From Hippasteria phrygiana (taxonomy: Eukaryota > Echinodermata > Asteroidea > Valvatida > Goniasteridae): DNA of 64,000 nt. Positions 51,535-64,000 of the stretch are shown in pieces. The stretch is taken from assembly GCA_037893225.1 (NCBI GenBank), contig JAZGUH010000185.1:3111501-3175500 (forward strand), written 5' to 3'. Under the pieces are notes generated by a model. It made no database searches. It was not told the origin of the DNA and saw only the letters and a program-made list of their open reading frames with translations. Positions within the stretch are counted from its first letter, which is position 1, and every line of letters begins with the position of its first letter. The translations under genes were made by a program, and so were the position numbers.

Positions 51535-53440
51535 AAAGCCGAATCGGACAACTGTACAGAATCAAAAGAAAATAGATCGTATAATGTGTAAAAAGACATT
51601 GATTAGAATAACTTAGTTTCGTTGTTGTGCGAAACAAATGTATAGAGTGACCGAGGTTGTCGATCGAGGGAACCAGGAGACACGTTCGATTCCCTGCCCG
51701 GCCGCCCCCGTTTCAAAGATGGAGTACATCATATCAGCTCGACACCGTTTTCAAGAAGGGCCCTAAGGCAGGCGTTTATTATGAAAATCAACATGACCCT
51801 CCCTTCATGAAAATCGTAACGAAACGTGAACCTCAACCCCCAACCCGCCCCCAAAAAACCCTCTCCCACACACTTATATACCAGGTAAAATGTTACCTAA
51901 GCAGTGAAGGTCTTGTTTAGATTGTTAAAAATTATTATTGGTAAATTGCACGACGATGTAAAAAAAATAATATTCCAGAGCTTTTACATGTAACCATAAC
52001 TTAACGTATAATAAGCTTTCGTGCTCACAGGTCCCGCCCCCTCCCCCATGCGAGGAACGCTTTCTATTGGTTTAATATATGAGCTACGATTTGACAGAGA
52101 GAAAAGGCTGTTAATTACTCCTCAGTTTCGACTGTCCGCTCTATATTTCTTTTATTTGAATCGAACTTACTCCCATAAATTTTGCTTTAGCCACTATGGA
52201 TTTCGCTACGTTACAGATTTACTGATATTGGTATTTTTTACATCTTTCTGAGCAAGCATGTATATTTCAGATTTGATGAAAAGCATATAGAGACATGACT
52301 TAAACGGATATTGTACTCGTTGATTGTATTGATAATATTACAATTATTTTGAATTCTAAATAATCTAAAAGTGATTGTATGCCTGTATAAAATGTTGAAC
52401 TTTATTGTACTTCTGATAGAATTTGACTGAATTATTTTAGTTTACTTAAATTCTATGAGGGGAACGTGTCGACTATTAAATGTCAGTTGGGAACTTTATC
52501 ACTCCGAATGTGGTTGCTTTTTAAATAGAGGAATATATATGTGCTGGGCCGGTTTTAAACGTACGTTTAAAACCGCCTTGGGGCCTGGACGCTTGATAAT
52601 GCCTTTTTGTATAATTAAGCAAAAACCACCTAAAATTATAAATTTTCAATGATTTTGTTCAATTTTGTTTTACCTTGGTTTGTAAAACGGCCCTTCAGCT
52701 ATTTAATGGTTCGTACCACGCGCGAGTAGTGGTAAACGTGTCCTTATATGGAAATTGACGCGCGCGCGACGCGCTCGACAGGTGGTGCGGAACGCAGCAG
52801 TGCCGGTGTAGTGTGAAATTATGGACTCTAAATACGGACGCATCGGTAGTATTGCGCTTGCGTTATTAGGAGAGTGACTGGTCGCTCGAGTGTTCAACCA
52901 ATAAAATGGACCATATTTTGTAGGACTCTACATTTCGTGTGACACCGGGGGAAAATGTTTAAAACCGCGCCATGTTTAAACAACTTCCAGCCGTGTTTAA
53001 ACGACCGTTTAAACACACCCACGTGACAGGCTCTTGACCAATAGGATAGTGAAACTCGCTGAGGCATTTATGAATGATGGTTCGTCAACGTTTAGTTAAT
53101 AAGTTGTTGGCATCCCTGCATTCACAGATCACCATTAATTTAAAAACAAAGTGCAGTCAAGTTTCCATCGAACAAAGGCTTTCAAATAAAATGAAACGTG
53201 TTTCATTTTGGAGTTGCTAGACATTTGGAATGGGTAGGTGTTATCAAATCTTGCCGACTGGGTGTGAGCAAAAAAGGGGAAACGCGCGGGGGAGGTGTTG
53301 AAATCGTTGAGTCGCCACACATTTTGGGAGAATTTTATATTACTCTCGTAGCATTATCCACCAGCTTGAGCCTAAGCGCCGCTTCACTACAGCTGCTTCT
53401 GATAATTTCAGAAAATGTTTGATCCATGTTAATTGAAATT
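51535..53440. other. 3' flank of the kinase gene, no gene recognised
   Basis: No further exon or clear AATAAA polyadenylation signal was identified just after the stop. From about 52.5 to 53.05 kb there is a cluster of GTTTAAAC-type palindromes and CpG-rich words (CGCGCGCGACGCGCTCG at about 52760), which could mark a promoter or an element. Confidence 0.4.
52550..52575. repeat. 26-bp perfect palindrome
   Basis: The sequence is centred on GT|AC at 52562/52563; each 13-nt arm reads CGGTTTTAAACGT and its complement. Related GTTTAAAC words recur at about 52960-53016. Confidence 0.8.
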
Positions 53441-53444
53441 AACA

Positions 53445-53640
53445 CCCTCCTGTGACGTCACACTATTGTTTTTTCTCTCCAAATAAGGATAAACGACGAA
53501 AAAGTGGACATTCTTTGATTGAAATGGGCGAGGACGCGAAGCGTCCGAGCCCATTCGAATCAAAGAATGTCCATCTTTTGAGTCGTTTCTCCGACTTAAA
53601 CTACGTCCCTCTCACACCCATTGTCGAGATTCAATGAAAA
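53445..53640 (-). mobile_element. Palindromic MITE-like element, copy 3
   Basis: The hairpin GGACATTCTTTGATTGAAAT / ATTCGAATCAAAGAATGTCC has a GC-rich centre (GAGGACGCGAAGCGTCC). The flanks GTGACGTCACACTATTG and ACTTAAACTACGTCCC match the 2419-2725 copy in reverse. Confidence 0.7.
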
Positions 53641-55009
53641 AAAAGTGTTCGTTTTTACTAATGCTTTGAGGTATGATATGAATTTTATTTCGTTGTTCAG
53701 TATTGTCCAGCAGTATAATAGCCCTCCTCCTGGCCTTATATGTGCTTGCACATTTACCCCAACTTATTGTTAACATTTCGCATGGGTGCACAACTTTTGT
53801 TCATTCAACACGATGCACAAAGTAGAAATGTAAGCTCACACAGCCACGCAGTCAGCATTGGTGGGGAAACGCCCTCTTCGTAACCTCTCAAATCCAAATA
53901 GAGTTATACATGTATACTGGCGTGACCGTACGGGATTGAGGATTTCTAACACCAACACCAAGGAAATTTGGAGAGCAGCTTATTTATGGACCAATGTCAT
54001 TGTCTGCGCGGATCAATATCAGTGAACTTGTTTTGTTCTACGGAGTACACGTCGGAATATCTCAATCACTACAGGAAACTGTTTCGTTTGGAAAATACAT
54101 AACGTTCGAAAATCATCTGAGAAGTACCGTATTCATTCGGTAAGTTTGACTATCAATTCTATATAGGGCCTATATATATATATCCATGGATTGCCCTTTG
54201 TTTGTGGTCATTGTTTAAATAACGGAGGAACAGTTATAAAAAGTCAAATAAAATGGGATAAATTATTTTAGTCTAATAATGAAAGTAAAAAAAGTGAATT
54301 TCGTGACAAAGTCGTGACAATGCTGATTTTATAAAGAAGCAAAGGCAAAGACATAAGGCAAAAATTAAGTTATAATTTTAACAAAAAATTATACATGTAA
54401 ATAAAAATAAAAAAATTTAAAAGAAAACTAAAAAATATTAAAATAAGGAGAGAATCTTACTTTAAAACCCCTTGCGTACAGATGACGCCACATGGCGTCA
54501 AAAAATAGTGCCACAAGGCCGGATGACGCCATTTGCCGCTGTTTGTGCAGTTTCAATCCATTGTTGAAATATTGTTTATGTTACGCTTGACTGCACAAAC
54601 ACATTGTAGCGGTTCGCTTGGCTGCCAGAACCCCGACGTCTGCCGTAAAAACCGTACTTAAGGGGTTAAATGAAAGTGTATCATCGCCACCAAAAATAAT
54701 ATTAAAAAATTCACAGCGGGAAATTGACAAATGCAAAGAAAACATTCAGTTGTGTAAACGGAATTAAATAATTGACCAAAATGCCAAAAAGTCCACTGTA
54801 AACAAATCGTTAAATTTACGACGAAATGTTAAGGATTAGCCCTATAAACAGAAAAAGTCTTTAAATTTACTACGAAAATTTTAGAAATTAAAGTCGGGTA
54901 TATTTCAAATCATTAAAAAAATCAACGAAACTTGTAAATTGTCCCCAAAAAATTCACTTTCAAAATAAATTGTCTGCCAGTGCTTTTCACAACAAAGCCT
55001 GTAGATTCT

Positions 55010-55125
55010 CAAAATAATCTACAGTAATTGTACATTCTTTTTAAAGAATGTACAGTAAAGTGTAGATTCTTAGAAATATTCTGCACTTTTCTGAATGGAG
55101 TGGCGTCACAAGAGTAGTTTAATTT
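55010..55125 (-). mobile_element. Palindromic MITE-like element, partial copy 4
   Basis: CATTCTTTTTAAAGAATGTA and GAGTGGCGTCACAAGAGTAG correspond to the left end of the 2419 element read in reverse. Confidence 0.55.
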
Positions 55126-55516
55126 CCACGAAGGGAGCGCGACGCGCCATTCTTCATTTTACGAATGGCGTGCTGCACTGTTGAAATAATAGGACAAAGT
55201 GCGAATTGTGTTTTGTGTTAGAAAAAAAAACTGCAGTCACTGTCCGAACTCGCCATATTCCCACCTTGGTGTCCAGAACAGAAATGAAGCGTTTTGCATT
55301 TGAATATCCTATTTGATACTGCGCATACTACTTGGAGCGCACAGAATAATAGAGATTACGTAACCAACAATACAGTTTAGTCACTGACCGACATACCGAT
55401 GTACTGTCAACATTCCTTTACTGGCTTTCTTGATTTTACAAAAACACGACATTCGTTAATACAATAATGAAACATTCTTGGGGGGGGGGGGTGTTAAGAA
55501 GGTTAAGACACTCCGT

Positions 55517-55590
55517 AGCGCGCCGTTCGTGGGTGACGAATGGCCCTCGGGCTGTGCCCTCGGGCCATTCTCACCCACGAACGGCGCGCT
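55517..55590. repeat. Strong GC-rich hairpin
   Basis: AGCGCGCCGTTCGTGGGTGA is followed by CGAATGGCCC, a short loop, and the complementary arm TCACCCACGAACGGCGCGCT. The arms are over 30 bp and nearly perfect. Confidence 0.85.
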
Positions 55591-56389
55591 CCTCGTGTAT
55601 TATCGTACTCCAAAATGCCAAACGTTAGTCGGGAATCGAGCCCGAGTCGCCTTACCTAATAGATGACAACCGGGAATCACATGTCTGGAATTACAGAGAA
55701 ACAGAGATGGGAATCTTTGCTATAGGCCTAATCTATCAAAAAATAAAACATTGGGACTAAAATGCCACACGATGAAATATTTGACGATCAAACACAAATC
55801 TCGACACTTTTGGAACAACAACATTTCAAGTTTCACACACATCAAACTCTCTAAACACGTAAACTTCTTTTGAAACGACAATACTAAAAGTCTACCACCC
55901 CTCGGTGGCACAATGGTTCAACCCAGCTCTTCTTAGAACATTTGCATACTGCAAAACATCTGGTTTGATTGTATAAAACAAAGGGTCGTTTTTTAACTCG
56001 ACCGATTCAATCTTGGATTACGAAATCGCGCACTTGCAAGCATTTGGAAAATTTTAGATTCATCCCCTTGAAATTAACAATTGGGACATACAAACAATAA
56101 TAGACACAGAAAAACCTGTTCTTTTTTTGGGTGCATTTAATTGTGAAGACGCATTCTTTCTTTTATTCCTAATTAATGCAAGTGGTTGAACCAATGGCGT
56201 GATTGACACGACAGATCAACAGTAATTCAATGAGTGGATGAGCGGGTGATCAGGAAAAGGTATCGCACAAATTCTGGCCTCCTTCTGGGTTGAGCAACAC
56301 TAAAATACATTCAAATACGTATTTTGTTTGTAAATTGAGAATGTTGATGTATGAAAGAGACACTGACAAATGTTGACACCACCAACATA

Positions 56390-56463
56390 GGGTAAGACAG
56401 CTCAGTTGGTAGAGCACCGGTACAGTAATCCACAGGTCGCAGGTTCAAATCCCCACTTCTGCG
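56390..56463 (+). repeat. tRNA-derived SINE-like head, family 1, copy 6
   Basis: AGCTCAGTTGGTAGAGCACC and GGTCGCAGGTTCAAATCCCC are the box A and B regions, with more substitutions than the 49095 copy. Confidence 0.6.
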
Positions 56464-59083
56464 AGTTTTCTTTGTCCACTTTGAAAATGGATTTGTAAAT
56501 ATTGAAAAGCTTTTAAATAAAACAAATGTAATGTATTATCAATGTAACTTTGATTGTCTTTTTAACCATGGATTTGTATCATAAACCTTTAAGCCGGCTT
56601 TCAATAAGCGCGCTTTATGTCCGCTTGTATACCCTTTAAGCTTTCGGCCTAGGAGTCATAGCTATAGGGGGGCCTATATGCCAAAAACGCAATTATGAAA
56701 AGCCATCTTTATAGAAAAAACATTTCGCCCATTCGTATATACATAAAAACCACCTGCAACTCCAATCAGTTAAACCACGTCCACCTGTTTCAACTGTAAC
56801 AAACTGTGTACAATAATCCTCAATCCACCTTTGTTTCAGTGACACAACATGGGCATTTGAGCTCTTGGGTTGGATGATTTGTAAAGTCTTTCCCACGTGT
56901 TTATTATGATCTACCGATAAGGTGTCAATAACCCGTCAATGAAAAATATATAAAAGGAAAAAAATACTGTTTCCTTTCATCAATAAGGCTACTTTCAACT
57001 TGTTTTTACCTAGATTGTTTCTTATCAGTGTCACCGTTATAACATTCCAATAATAATCTTTAAATATTGATATAAAGGAACATGTTTAATTAAAAATGTG
57101 AGTCTTATAGGCTGCAAATTATGCGCCACACAAAAATACCACTCGTGGTATAAATGGGGTGAAAATGTGGAGATGGTTGCCTGTGTATAAACAGTGTGGC
57201 GGTTATTTCATATAAAAGTATCTGTCAGAAGGCTTAAATCAACGAAATTGTTGTGGAGTACGGTGCATGAACTACCGTACATGGCCGGTGTCGCGTGAAT
57301 ATCAGTCCCCCCCCCCTCGAGAAACCGACTTGTTGGTTATACTACGCATGTTCACTAGGCCAAACACCAAAACAATAGAGTACCGAAGGGATGACGTCAA
57401 TCAATGCAATGTTTGGAACCAGAATACATTCTAAACTACATGTGTTTGGAACCGGTTGCCGCGGCAACTGACGTCAGACTTCGGTATACTCTATAAGAAA
57501 CATAGGGTAAGGGTGAGGGTGAGAATGAAGGTGAGACGTAGGGTTAAGGCTGAGGTTAGGGTTTGGGGTAGGGGTTGTTATGAGGTTAAAGGTTATGTCA
57601 TTTTCAAAAATTATTGTGTTCATTAGAAAAGAAATTGTGTTGCAATGCATCATGGGTAAAGAGTCGGATATTCATATAACACCAGATACAGGATAAAACT
57701 GCCTTGTTACAATGTGCGCTTGGAGTCTTAGAATTGAAAATTTCAAGATTTTCGTTAAACTATGACAAAGGTCGAACCTCCCTGTACGGTCTCCATGACT
57801 AGGCCTACTGCTTACGATGCTGCAAAAACAAAGATATCTACCGAGATGGTGAAAGGCAAATTGACATACTTAATAGCAAATTGAATCTGCATTCATCTAC
57901 ATTATAAATGGCAACGACACATTATTTCAACAGATCATTACCGATAGCCCAAATGCACATATTTAAACATTTAAAAATATAAACCTGTGGAGAATGTATG
58001 GAAAAGCAACACCAATTTAGGCTCATTTAAACAATTATTATGTACACAGATTATAGTCAAGTCACAAACTGTTTCATCAATTCATAGCCGAACTAGAACA
58101 TGTATTTAAAACGGCCGCTGATATTTATCAAGTTGGTTGGTTGGTTGGTTGGTTGATGAAGACGCCTGCAAGACGAAAATGTTTCACGGATTCATATCCC
58201 ATTCAAGCCATCCAGTTTTAATTTCACCCGTTGCTTTCTTTGTCCTTTTTTTGAGTTAATACGCTCATGCATGGGCAATCAAAATACGTTAACAGATTTA
58301 CCTTGAAACACGATAAATTCTTCATACAATTTAATATGTACAATGACTTTTAACCTATTCTACGCCTGCAATTACAATCATGCACGAACACTTGATACAA
58401 TTCAGCAAGATTTAAAAACCGTGTGTTTAAAAGCTTAATAGTTTCAAAGTCGATTCTCTCTGTTTGATTAACTTTTGCTTTCGTTGACGACTCAATTGGT
58501 ACTCTATGGCTTCAAATATATTTCAACCATTCAATCGTGCAACGACGAGGTTCTCGACCACCACATTTTAATTTGTTTTAACGTTCAAATCAGACTGTTT
58601 GTCGACACTTGGAAAAAGAGGACTTTTACGTCCCTTTTATTTTATGACGTTGCCTAGGTATCTCATAATAGTGATAATTGTTGTCTATTATTATTAAGCT
58701 TTGTTAATCAAGTTAAATACTTTTTAAGCAATCAGCTTAACGATTATGTACGTTTAGAATAGGCATACGTGTCTATAACAATTTAGCTTATCCGCAATGT
58801 GTATATAACGATCTCTTTCCATTACTTAAGATAATGAAATATATTTTTCCTGAACATTAATTAAAAGTTAAAACATTAATTAAAAGTTAAAACATTATAA
58901 CATAATAGACGTTAGAGAGGTTTCGATCGAACGCAGTTAGTACGGTTCCTAATGTGCGGTTGTGTAAACATCATCAGCCTTTGCACATTAATGGCATTTC
59001 ACAGATATTCCGCGTATTTTGTCTCTTAAATTTGAAATTCGCGCCCTCTGGATAACCACGTCAATCAACAAAACACTTAGGAG

Positions 59084-59300
59084 TTTTTCGAAACCTTGGC
59101 GTCTTCGGCTTCGTCTCCGACTTCTGAATAACTGAGAAGCAAACCAAATGTAAATATTCAAATGTTTGCTTTCATAATCAACCGAATGAATGGTCCTGAA
59201 GCAGAACATGCACCGACACTTAGAATATTTCCATTTGGTTTGCTTCTCAGTTATTCAGAAGTCGGAGACGAAGCCGAAGACGAAGCCAGGTTTCGAAAAA
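59084..59300. repeat. Long inverted repeat
   Basis: TTTTTCGAAACCTTGGCGTC through CAAACCAAATG at the left pairs with CATTTGGTTTGCTTCTCAGT through GGTTTCGAAAAA at the right. Arms are about 65 bp, with a spacer of about 80 bp. Confidence 0.8.
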
Positions 59301-59309
59301 CCCCTGAGA

Positions 59310-62300
59310 CTGGTTTCCAGTCCCCAATGCCCGTTCTGACACAATATAGGGGATCCCTGGAGGAAATTCTCCGGGTTTGAGCTAATGAAGGTTTTATATA
59401 TTGACATACCTATAACGCTTCCAAAAAATTGCCAAAACACACATGCATTCAACAATATAAACTTCTGCACAATTCGAACCCATAGGAGAATAAAAACAGC
59501 ATCGAAATCCTAAAAAATGGGAAATTATTACAGCGCTTGCGCACCGACAACCAATCAAAAGCTACCAGTCTTAATATTTGGGGGCGGGAACCAGTCTCGC
59601 AGAGGAACCGTTAGGTAAAGATTTCGCGGGATGCAGTTATTGCGCAACCAAAACCTCTCTACTGACAGATACATACAGACATACATTTACCAAACCTACA
59701 GAAAATATAATACGTAATCCGAATAAAAGATAATATGGTTTTCCGGTGCTCGTCTCCGGAAGACCCCTTTGGCACTGGGGGGAAGGGCAGACATTCCAAC
59801 AGCACAGGAAGCAATCAGACGCGTTTACGGATTGGTCGTCCCATGCGGTCGTCGCATGCGGTCGTCGGACCATCCACCAATCCCAGACCGTGTTATGGTC
59901 GAGCAGTGTAGCATTCGCGCGCTTTCTGCCACTTTTCCGCTTTCTTCGCTGAGCGTACACATAGCCCAAAAAATTTCTCCGAACTATCTGCAAAATTTCT
60001 CCTCTAGAAATTTCGCTCGAGATATCCCAGCAAGGGGAAACACTTGCCATTATCGGAAGATCCCAGAGGACGGCGGTCGGCTTGGAAAACGTCTTCATTC
60101 ACGTCAAGCTCGAGCTTAGTCCAGGGCGCTTCAGCCTTCAGCAGACTTCCAACAAACCCACGGGCCGGGCATTGACATGACCAGCATGCACATGCATGCA
60201 ATACGACATGCAATACGACGCCCATGGCCGGCCGGCTAGCTCTGCATAGCGTTGATACCGCAGCCGACGGGGCAATGAACAGCGCCCTCCAGTGCTGGTA
60301 TCTGTGGCTGAGCCAGTCGCTCGAACAAACCGCGCCGCCTGGTCCGCCGCCGTTGATCGCGACGTGGCCCCAACGGGAGCGACAGCCTCCATGGCCTTCG
60401 TTTAAACCACGGACGGAGGATTAAGAAACGTTGAGAGAGCTGCCATTAACGACGGCCAGCTGGGAAACAGTCTCAGCTTGCCCTGCTTTAACACAACAAA
60501 GTACAACCATCGTGAGCCGCAGACCAGTGCAAACAAACCCCTGTCCAGTAACCGAAGCAGCCAGCGTGCACCACACCATGACACGCGGGGCACGGCACCT
60601 ACGACTGCACCGCTCCAGCACGCAACCCCAACTGCCGGACTGGTAACACACCCCTACCATGGCTGGGCATCACCACCTCGGGGGTCGACCACTGACCACG
60701 CTGACACATCTGGCGCCATGTGCCTGTTTCACCCACAGTGGAGCGGCTGCTCCATACTTTTGGGCTTTGGCCCATACATGACAGGTTTTTTCAGGGAATC
60801 CCTGGCTCTACATAGTACATTGTAACATTGCACATCTGCCTGCACCCTGCCTGCACCCTGCCTGCATGCCAGCCCGCACCAACATCATTATGATCAGACC
60901 CCATCACCAGCCCAATTCGGACAGCTTGATGTGTGTATCATCCCCCATTTGTGAAGTCGGACATCCGGGAAATTTGCCTGTACTACTGGTGAAGCTAAAC
61001 TCTGCATGGAGATCAATGGTTTCTAGGCACTGCGAAGGGGAACTACACATACACATCGGCCGCCACCACGTAACCAGAACAACGGGGCAGATCACGTCAT
61101 GCCAACCTCAAGAATCCACTCCCGGTGAGGTGTTTAGTGCAGTCAGGCAAAATTTTGGTTTTGTCACCCCGTGCACACAATTCCGTAGTTTTCCCTGCCC
61201 TGGCCAATTAGATTAACCTCAAATTTATTTCCATTAATCCTGAGAGGGGAGGGGGACCCCAACAATTTGTAATGTACATTAGATTGTATGTTCTTGACGC
61301 GAGGCTATGAGTCCCCGTCCTCTAAATCTCGAGTCAGGTAGCACCCACAGTTTAGCATAGACGTAACGTTTGAGCGCTATTTCAAGCGACGTCAGTCGCA
61401 TCATTTAAATAGTACAAACTCCTGTAAAATCTGGTTGGCAAATATTGCAAGAACATGGCATTAGTGAGTGGTTTTCTGTATCGACAACTGAGAATTAAAT
61501 TTCCGGATCGGGTACATTTTTCGTAAAACCTATTTTAAATGCAGTTCTAGAGTTCACCTTCCCATAAGTACTGAACATTTACTCTGATTATTGCCAAAGT
61601 CTCGCCCTGCTTAAGTTGAGGCATTTGTCTGTACCAGAGGACGGGATAGACACTCCCAATGTGGGATTCCAGCAAACCAGTGCAGGTCTCATCATTCCAT
61701 CGTGGGAGACACGCGAAAGTTATAGACAATTCAAAGTTAAATCGAAATGTCAAATAAATAAATAAATAAATAAAAAAATAAAAAAATTAAAAAAATAAAA
61801 ATACAAATATATAATTAAAGTAAAGGAAGAAATAATTAAAGAAAATATGAATAAAATCAAAGAAAACTTTGGAAAGATTATTTTCAGTATACTTTTCGCG
61901 GGTTGCAGTATATATTATAGATTACGAGCCATTTCTGGAAATACAGTCGAACCCCGATAATAAAAGCACTGTTAGTACAACATCCTGCTTAAAAATAAAT
62001 AAAATAATAAATAAATAGATAGGTCCTGGGTCCTTGTTTTTCTTTGTTTCAACTACTGACCATACAAGATACCTGTCATAACAAGGTAAATTGTAAGTCC
62101 AGGGACCTCGTTATAAAGGTGTTCGTCTGTAATGAATCTTGTGCTTACAAAATTCCCAGGACGGTATTTAATACTTTTACCACCGTGGCCCAACGCCAAC
62201 AACTCCGTTTGTTGTTTTATTATTTAAACAAAAATAAATAAATTAAAAATAGGCGGTTATATTACGACCCGATAGAATCTGTAGCGGACAGACTGTACAA

Positions 62301-63060
62301 CTGTGGACAACGATGGAGTGGCAAATTAAACTAAAATTTGCCTACCTTGTGTGCTGATGTAATAAGTCAATGCAGCCTTGAAACCAGGGTGCCTTTGTCT
62401 TGTTCAATGGTTTGCAATACTAGCTGCTAACAAGGAACAGTCAAAATCTCCATTGTTGGAGCCAGCCACCGTGCCAACAACTGACTTTAGTACACTAATG
62501 GCAATTTGACTTGAGAAATGTTATATTCAATGTGATTTCTCAAAATATACTACATCAATGACTTATTCCTTGCCTGTCGATTTGGGCATTGGATGTTGTA
62601 TTCAGAACTAAGCCCACCCATCTTGACGCAACTGTAACCGGTAACCATTGGTTTAGTCCGGAACATATAAGGTCAACATGTTTAGCTGGGCGAATCCATT
62701 TTTATCAGGGGGTGGAGTTATGATCTGAGTTACGTTTGATATAGCGGCAAAAAATTTGTATGTTCGTTCTTCATCAATATTTGAAACAATACGAAATAAT
62801 TGAGGCTTATAATAATAAAAATAATTAAATAAATAAACGACATCAATAAAAGCATAGGACTACCCTATTACGTCCATTGAACCCTCGTCTAATTTCAAAT
62901 GCTTTTACTCTTTCCAGTGATTTATCTCGAATAATTAAAGCAACTTAAAAACATTGATGAATCTGCCATACTATGTAAACATTTAGGTTGCACAGTTCGC
63001 AGGGAATCAGTTCTCTATTCCCACGCGTCGCGCAGTTGTTCCCGGACGAATCTTTCTCTG
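59310..63060. other. No supported gene; GC-rich block 59.6-61.2 kb and AT-rich repeats
   Basis: Open frames occur on both strands and overlap in the GC-richer block, but I see no splice-consistent, domain-bearing reading. TGCCTGCACCC is tandemly repeated at about 60839-60863. From 61.74 to 62.25 kb AAATAAATAAATA runs dominate. Confidence 0.45.
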
Positions 63061-63087
63061 GAGACTAATAAATGCTATAGTAGGTAC

Positions 63088-63351
63088 ATGGCAACCCTGT
63101 CACCAACAGTGGCTTACGGGGAGCGAGGGAACACCTATACATGGCAGGCATCTTTTCTGCACAGCTTCTATATTCAGGATATGATTCCTAATCTATACCG
63201 AGTCCTGGATGGGGTCTATCACAAGGGGCGATCTTTCTTACCCCAGGACCTTATCAGGACCCCTAATTTGTTAATGAATCTCCCTTGCAAACTGGAATTC
63301 CTCAAGCGGTTTCCTAATGTGTTTCCACACGTAACAGTGGACATAGACTAA
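63088..63351 (+). CDS. Unidentified 87-codon open frame at the start of a coding-like stretch
   Basis: The ATG at 63088 (context GGTACATGG) opens a balanced-composition frame with words such as Y-G-E-R-G-N-T-Y-T-W-Q-A and L-E-F-L-K-R-F-P-N-V-F-P, ending TAG at 63349-63351. Composition changes from the AT-rich flank. The following 600 bp contain further coding-like fragments in different frames (for example H-Y-Y-I-P-D-D-Y-G-L-H-S-C), as if from a frameshifted gene or viral/transposon-like insertion. No family is recognised. Confidence 0.3.
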   Translation: MATLSPTVAYGERGNTYTWQASFLHSFYIQDMIPNLYRVLDGVYHKGRSFLPQDLIRTPNLLMNLPCKLEFLKRFPNVFPHVTVDID

Positions 63352-64000
63352 TAACAACGGCTATTCGAAGGGGGTGCACTTAGGCATTTACAAATTATAG
63401 ACGTCGAGCCGGGGTCCTGTTGGATTTTGCATTTTTAGGGGTTTTTCTTTCTGGTCAACTTCTCCCCTGATTCACAGACAATCGTTGAGGAGGGGTACGC
63501 CGTGGAGGCCTCCCAAGGCCAACTGGTTATTGAGACCCGGCCTCAATCCGTTCAGTGCGTGAACCCATCTCCGCCTGGTTCCTCACAGTAGTCGCGGCAC
63601 TCGCCCTACAGGGGAAATATCCCCGACTGGGAATAGAAACTGGTCCATTCAGACAATAAGTGCTTATTATGAGCAAGTACGAAAAAATAGGCAGATATTC
63701 AAGCGGTCAGGCTCCCACATTCCCACGATGCCTGGCTTGAGAGTGACAATCCACTAATCATGCTCGTAGGTTAAGGTGTCAATTGTGGAAGCTCCGCACT
63801 ATTACATCCCCGACGACTACGGCTTGCACTCGTGCCCCTACGCACAGGGCCCCCCCACTATCGCCGCTGCCCCCCCCCCCCCCCCCATTCACTTAGCCGG
63901 ATACCCCAAAGAATTTCGGCTGGACAGAGACAACACTAACCCTTAAGGGACCTCTACCACAGGCTTTAGTTCCCACTAGCCTTGTATCGGGGCAGATTCG

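Noticed and set aside
59637..60660. Chain of GC-rich open frames on both strands, including a 153-codon minus-strand frame
   Set aside because: Frames overlap on opposite strands, no known domain or consistent splice sites were seen, and basic runs such as R-R-K-R-K-S-G-R-K-R alone are not evidence.

Overview
The window looks like genomic DNA from an invertebrate deuterostome, most probably a cephalochordate (amphioxus). It has intron-rich genes with GT-AG introns, an expanded Ig/FN3 receptor tyrosine kinase, a short-ectodomain adhesion GPCR, tRNA-derived SINE-like repeats and many small palindromic elements. The lineage is inferred; only the gene and repeat content is seen directly.

Layout. 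(1) About 1-2.9 kb: no gene, dispersed MITE-like repeats. (2) 2927-16334, minus strand: an adhesion-family GPCR in about 15 exons. Its signal peptide lies at 16.3 kb, a GAIN-like segment at 11-12 kb, the GPS cleavage motif at 7.9 kb, the seven-helix domain at 3-7 kb, and the stop at 2927. Nearly all exon phases match; the exception is the TM4/second extracellular loop junction. (3) 16.3-20.3 kb: divergent intergenic space with MITEs, a long hairpin element and a broken THAP-domain remnant. (4) 20821-51534, plus strand: a receptor tyrosine kinase gene with a compound 5' end. (5) 51.5-64 kb: no gene recognised; repeats, hairpins and an unidentified coding-like stretch near 63.1-63.9 kb.

The main observation is the 5' end of the kinase gene. 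Between 20.8 and 36.8 kb lie five tandem cassettes, A to E. Each holds a signal-peptide exon with its own start codon (64-67 bp, ending in phase 1), a short intron, and one V-like Ig exon (342-360 bp, phase 1-1). Behind them is a single shared body: six Ig exons, an FN3 exon, a possible 21-bp microexon, a second FN3-like exon, a transmembrane exon, two juxtamembrane exons and eight kinase exons ending at 51534. Any cassette joined to the shared body keeps frame: A gives 1370 codons, B and D 1371, C and E 1365. Cassette upstream regions are visibly related. A, B and E share an octamer-containing 13-mer 407-433 bp upstream of the ATG, and B and D share an ETS-like site. The simplest reading is an array of alternative first exons, protocadherin-like in layout, that puts different membrane-distal V-like domains on one FGFR/TIE/RET-like kinase. 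The array shows birth-and-death: a B/D segmental duplication, an orphan cassette promoter at 24.6-25.05 kb, several decayed Ig exons, an inverted relic of a shared-body Ig exon, and a cassette (E) that pairs a B/D-type promoter and leader with a C-type Ig domain.

All exon calls come from reading splice sites, phases and motifs by eye. No transcript or database evidence was available.
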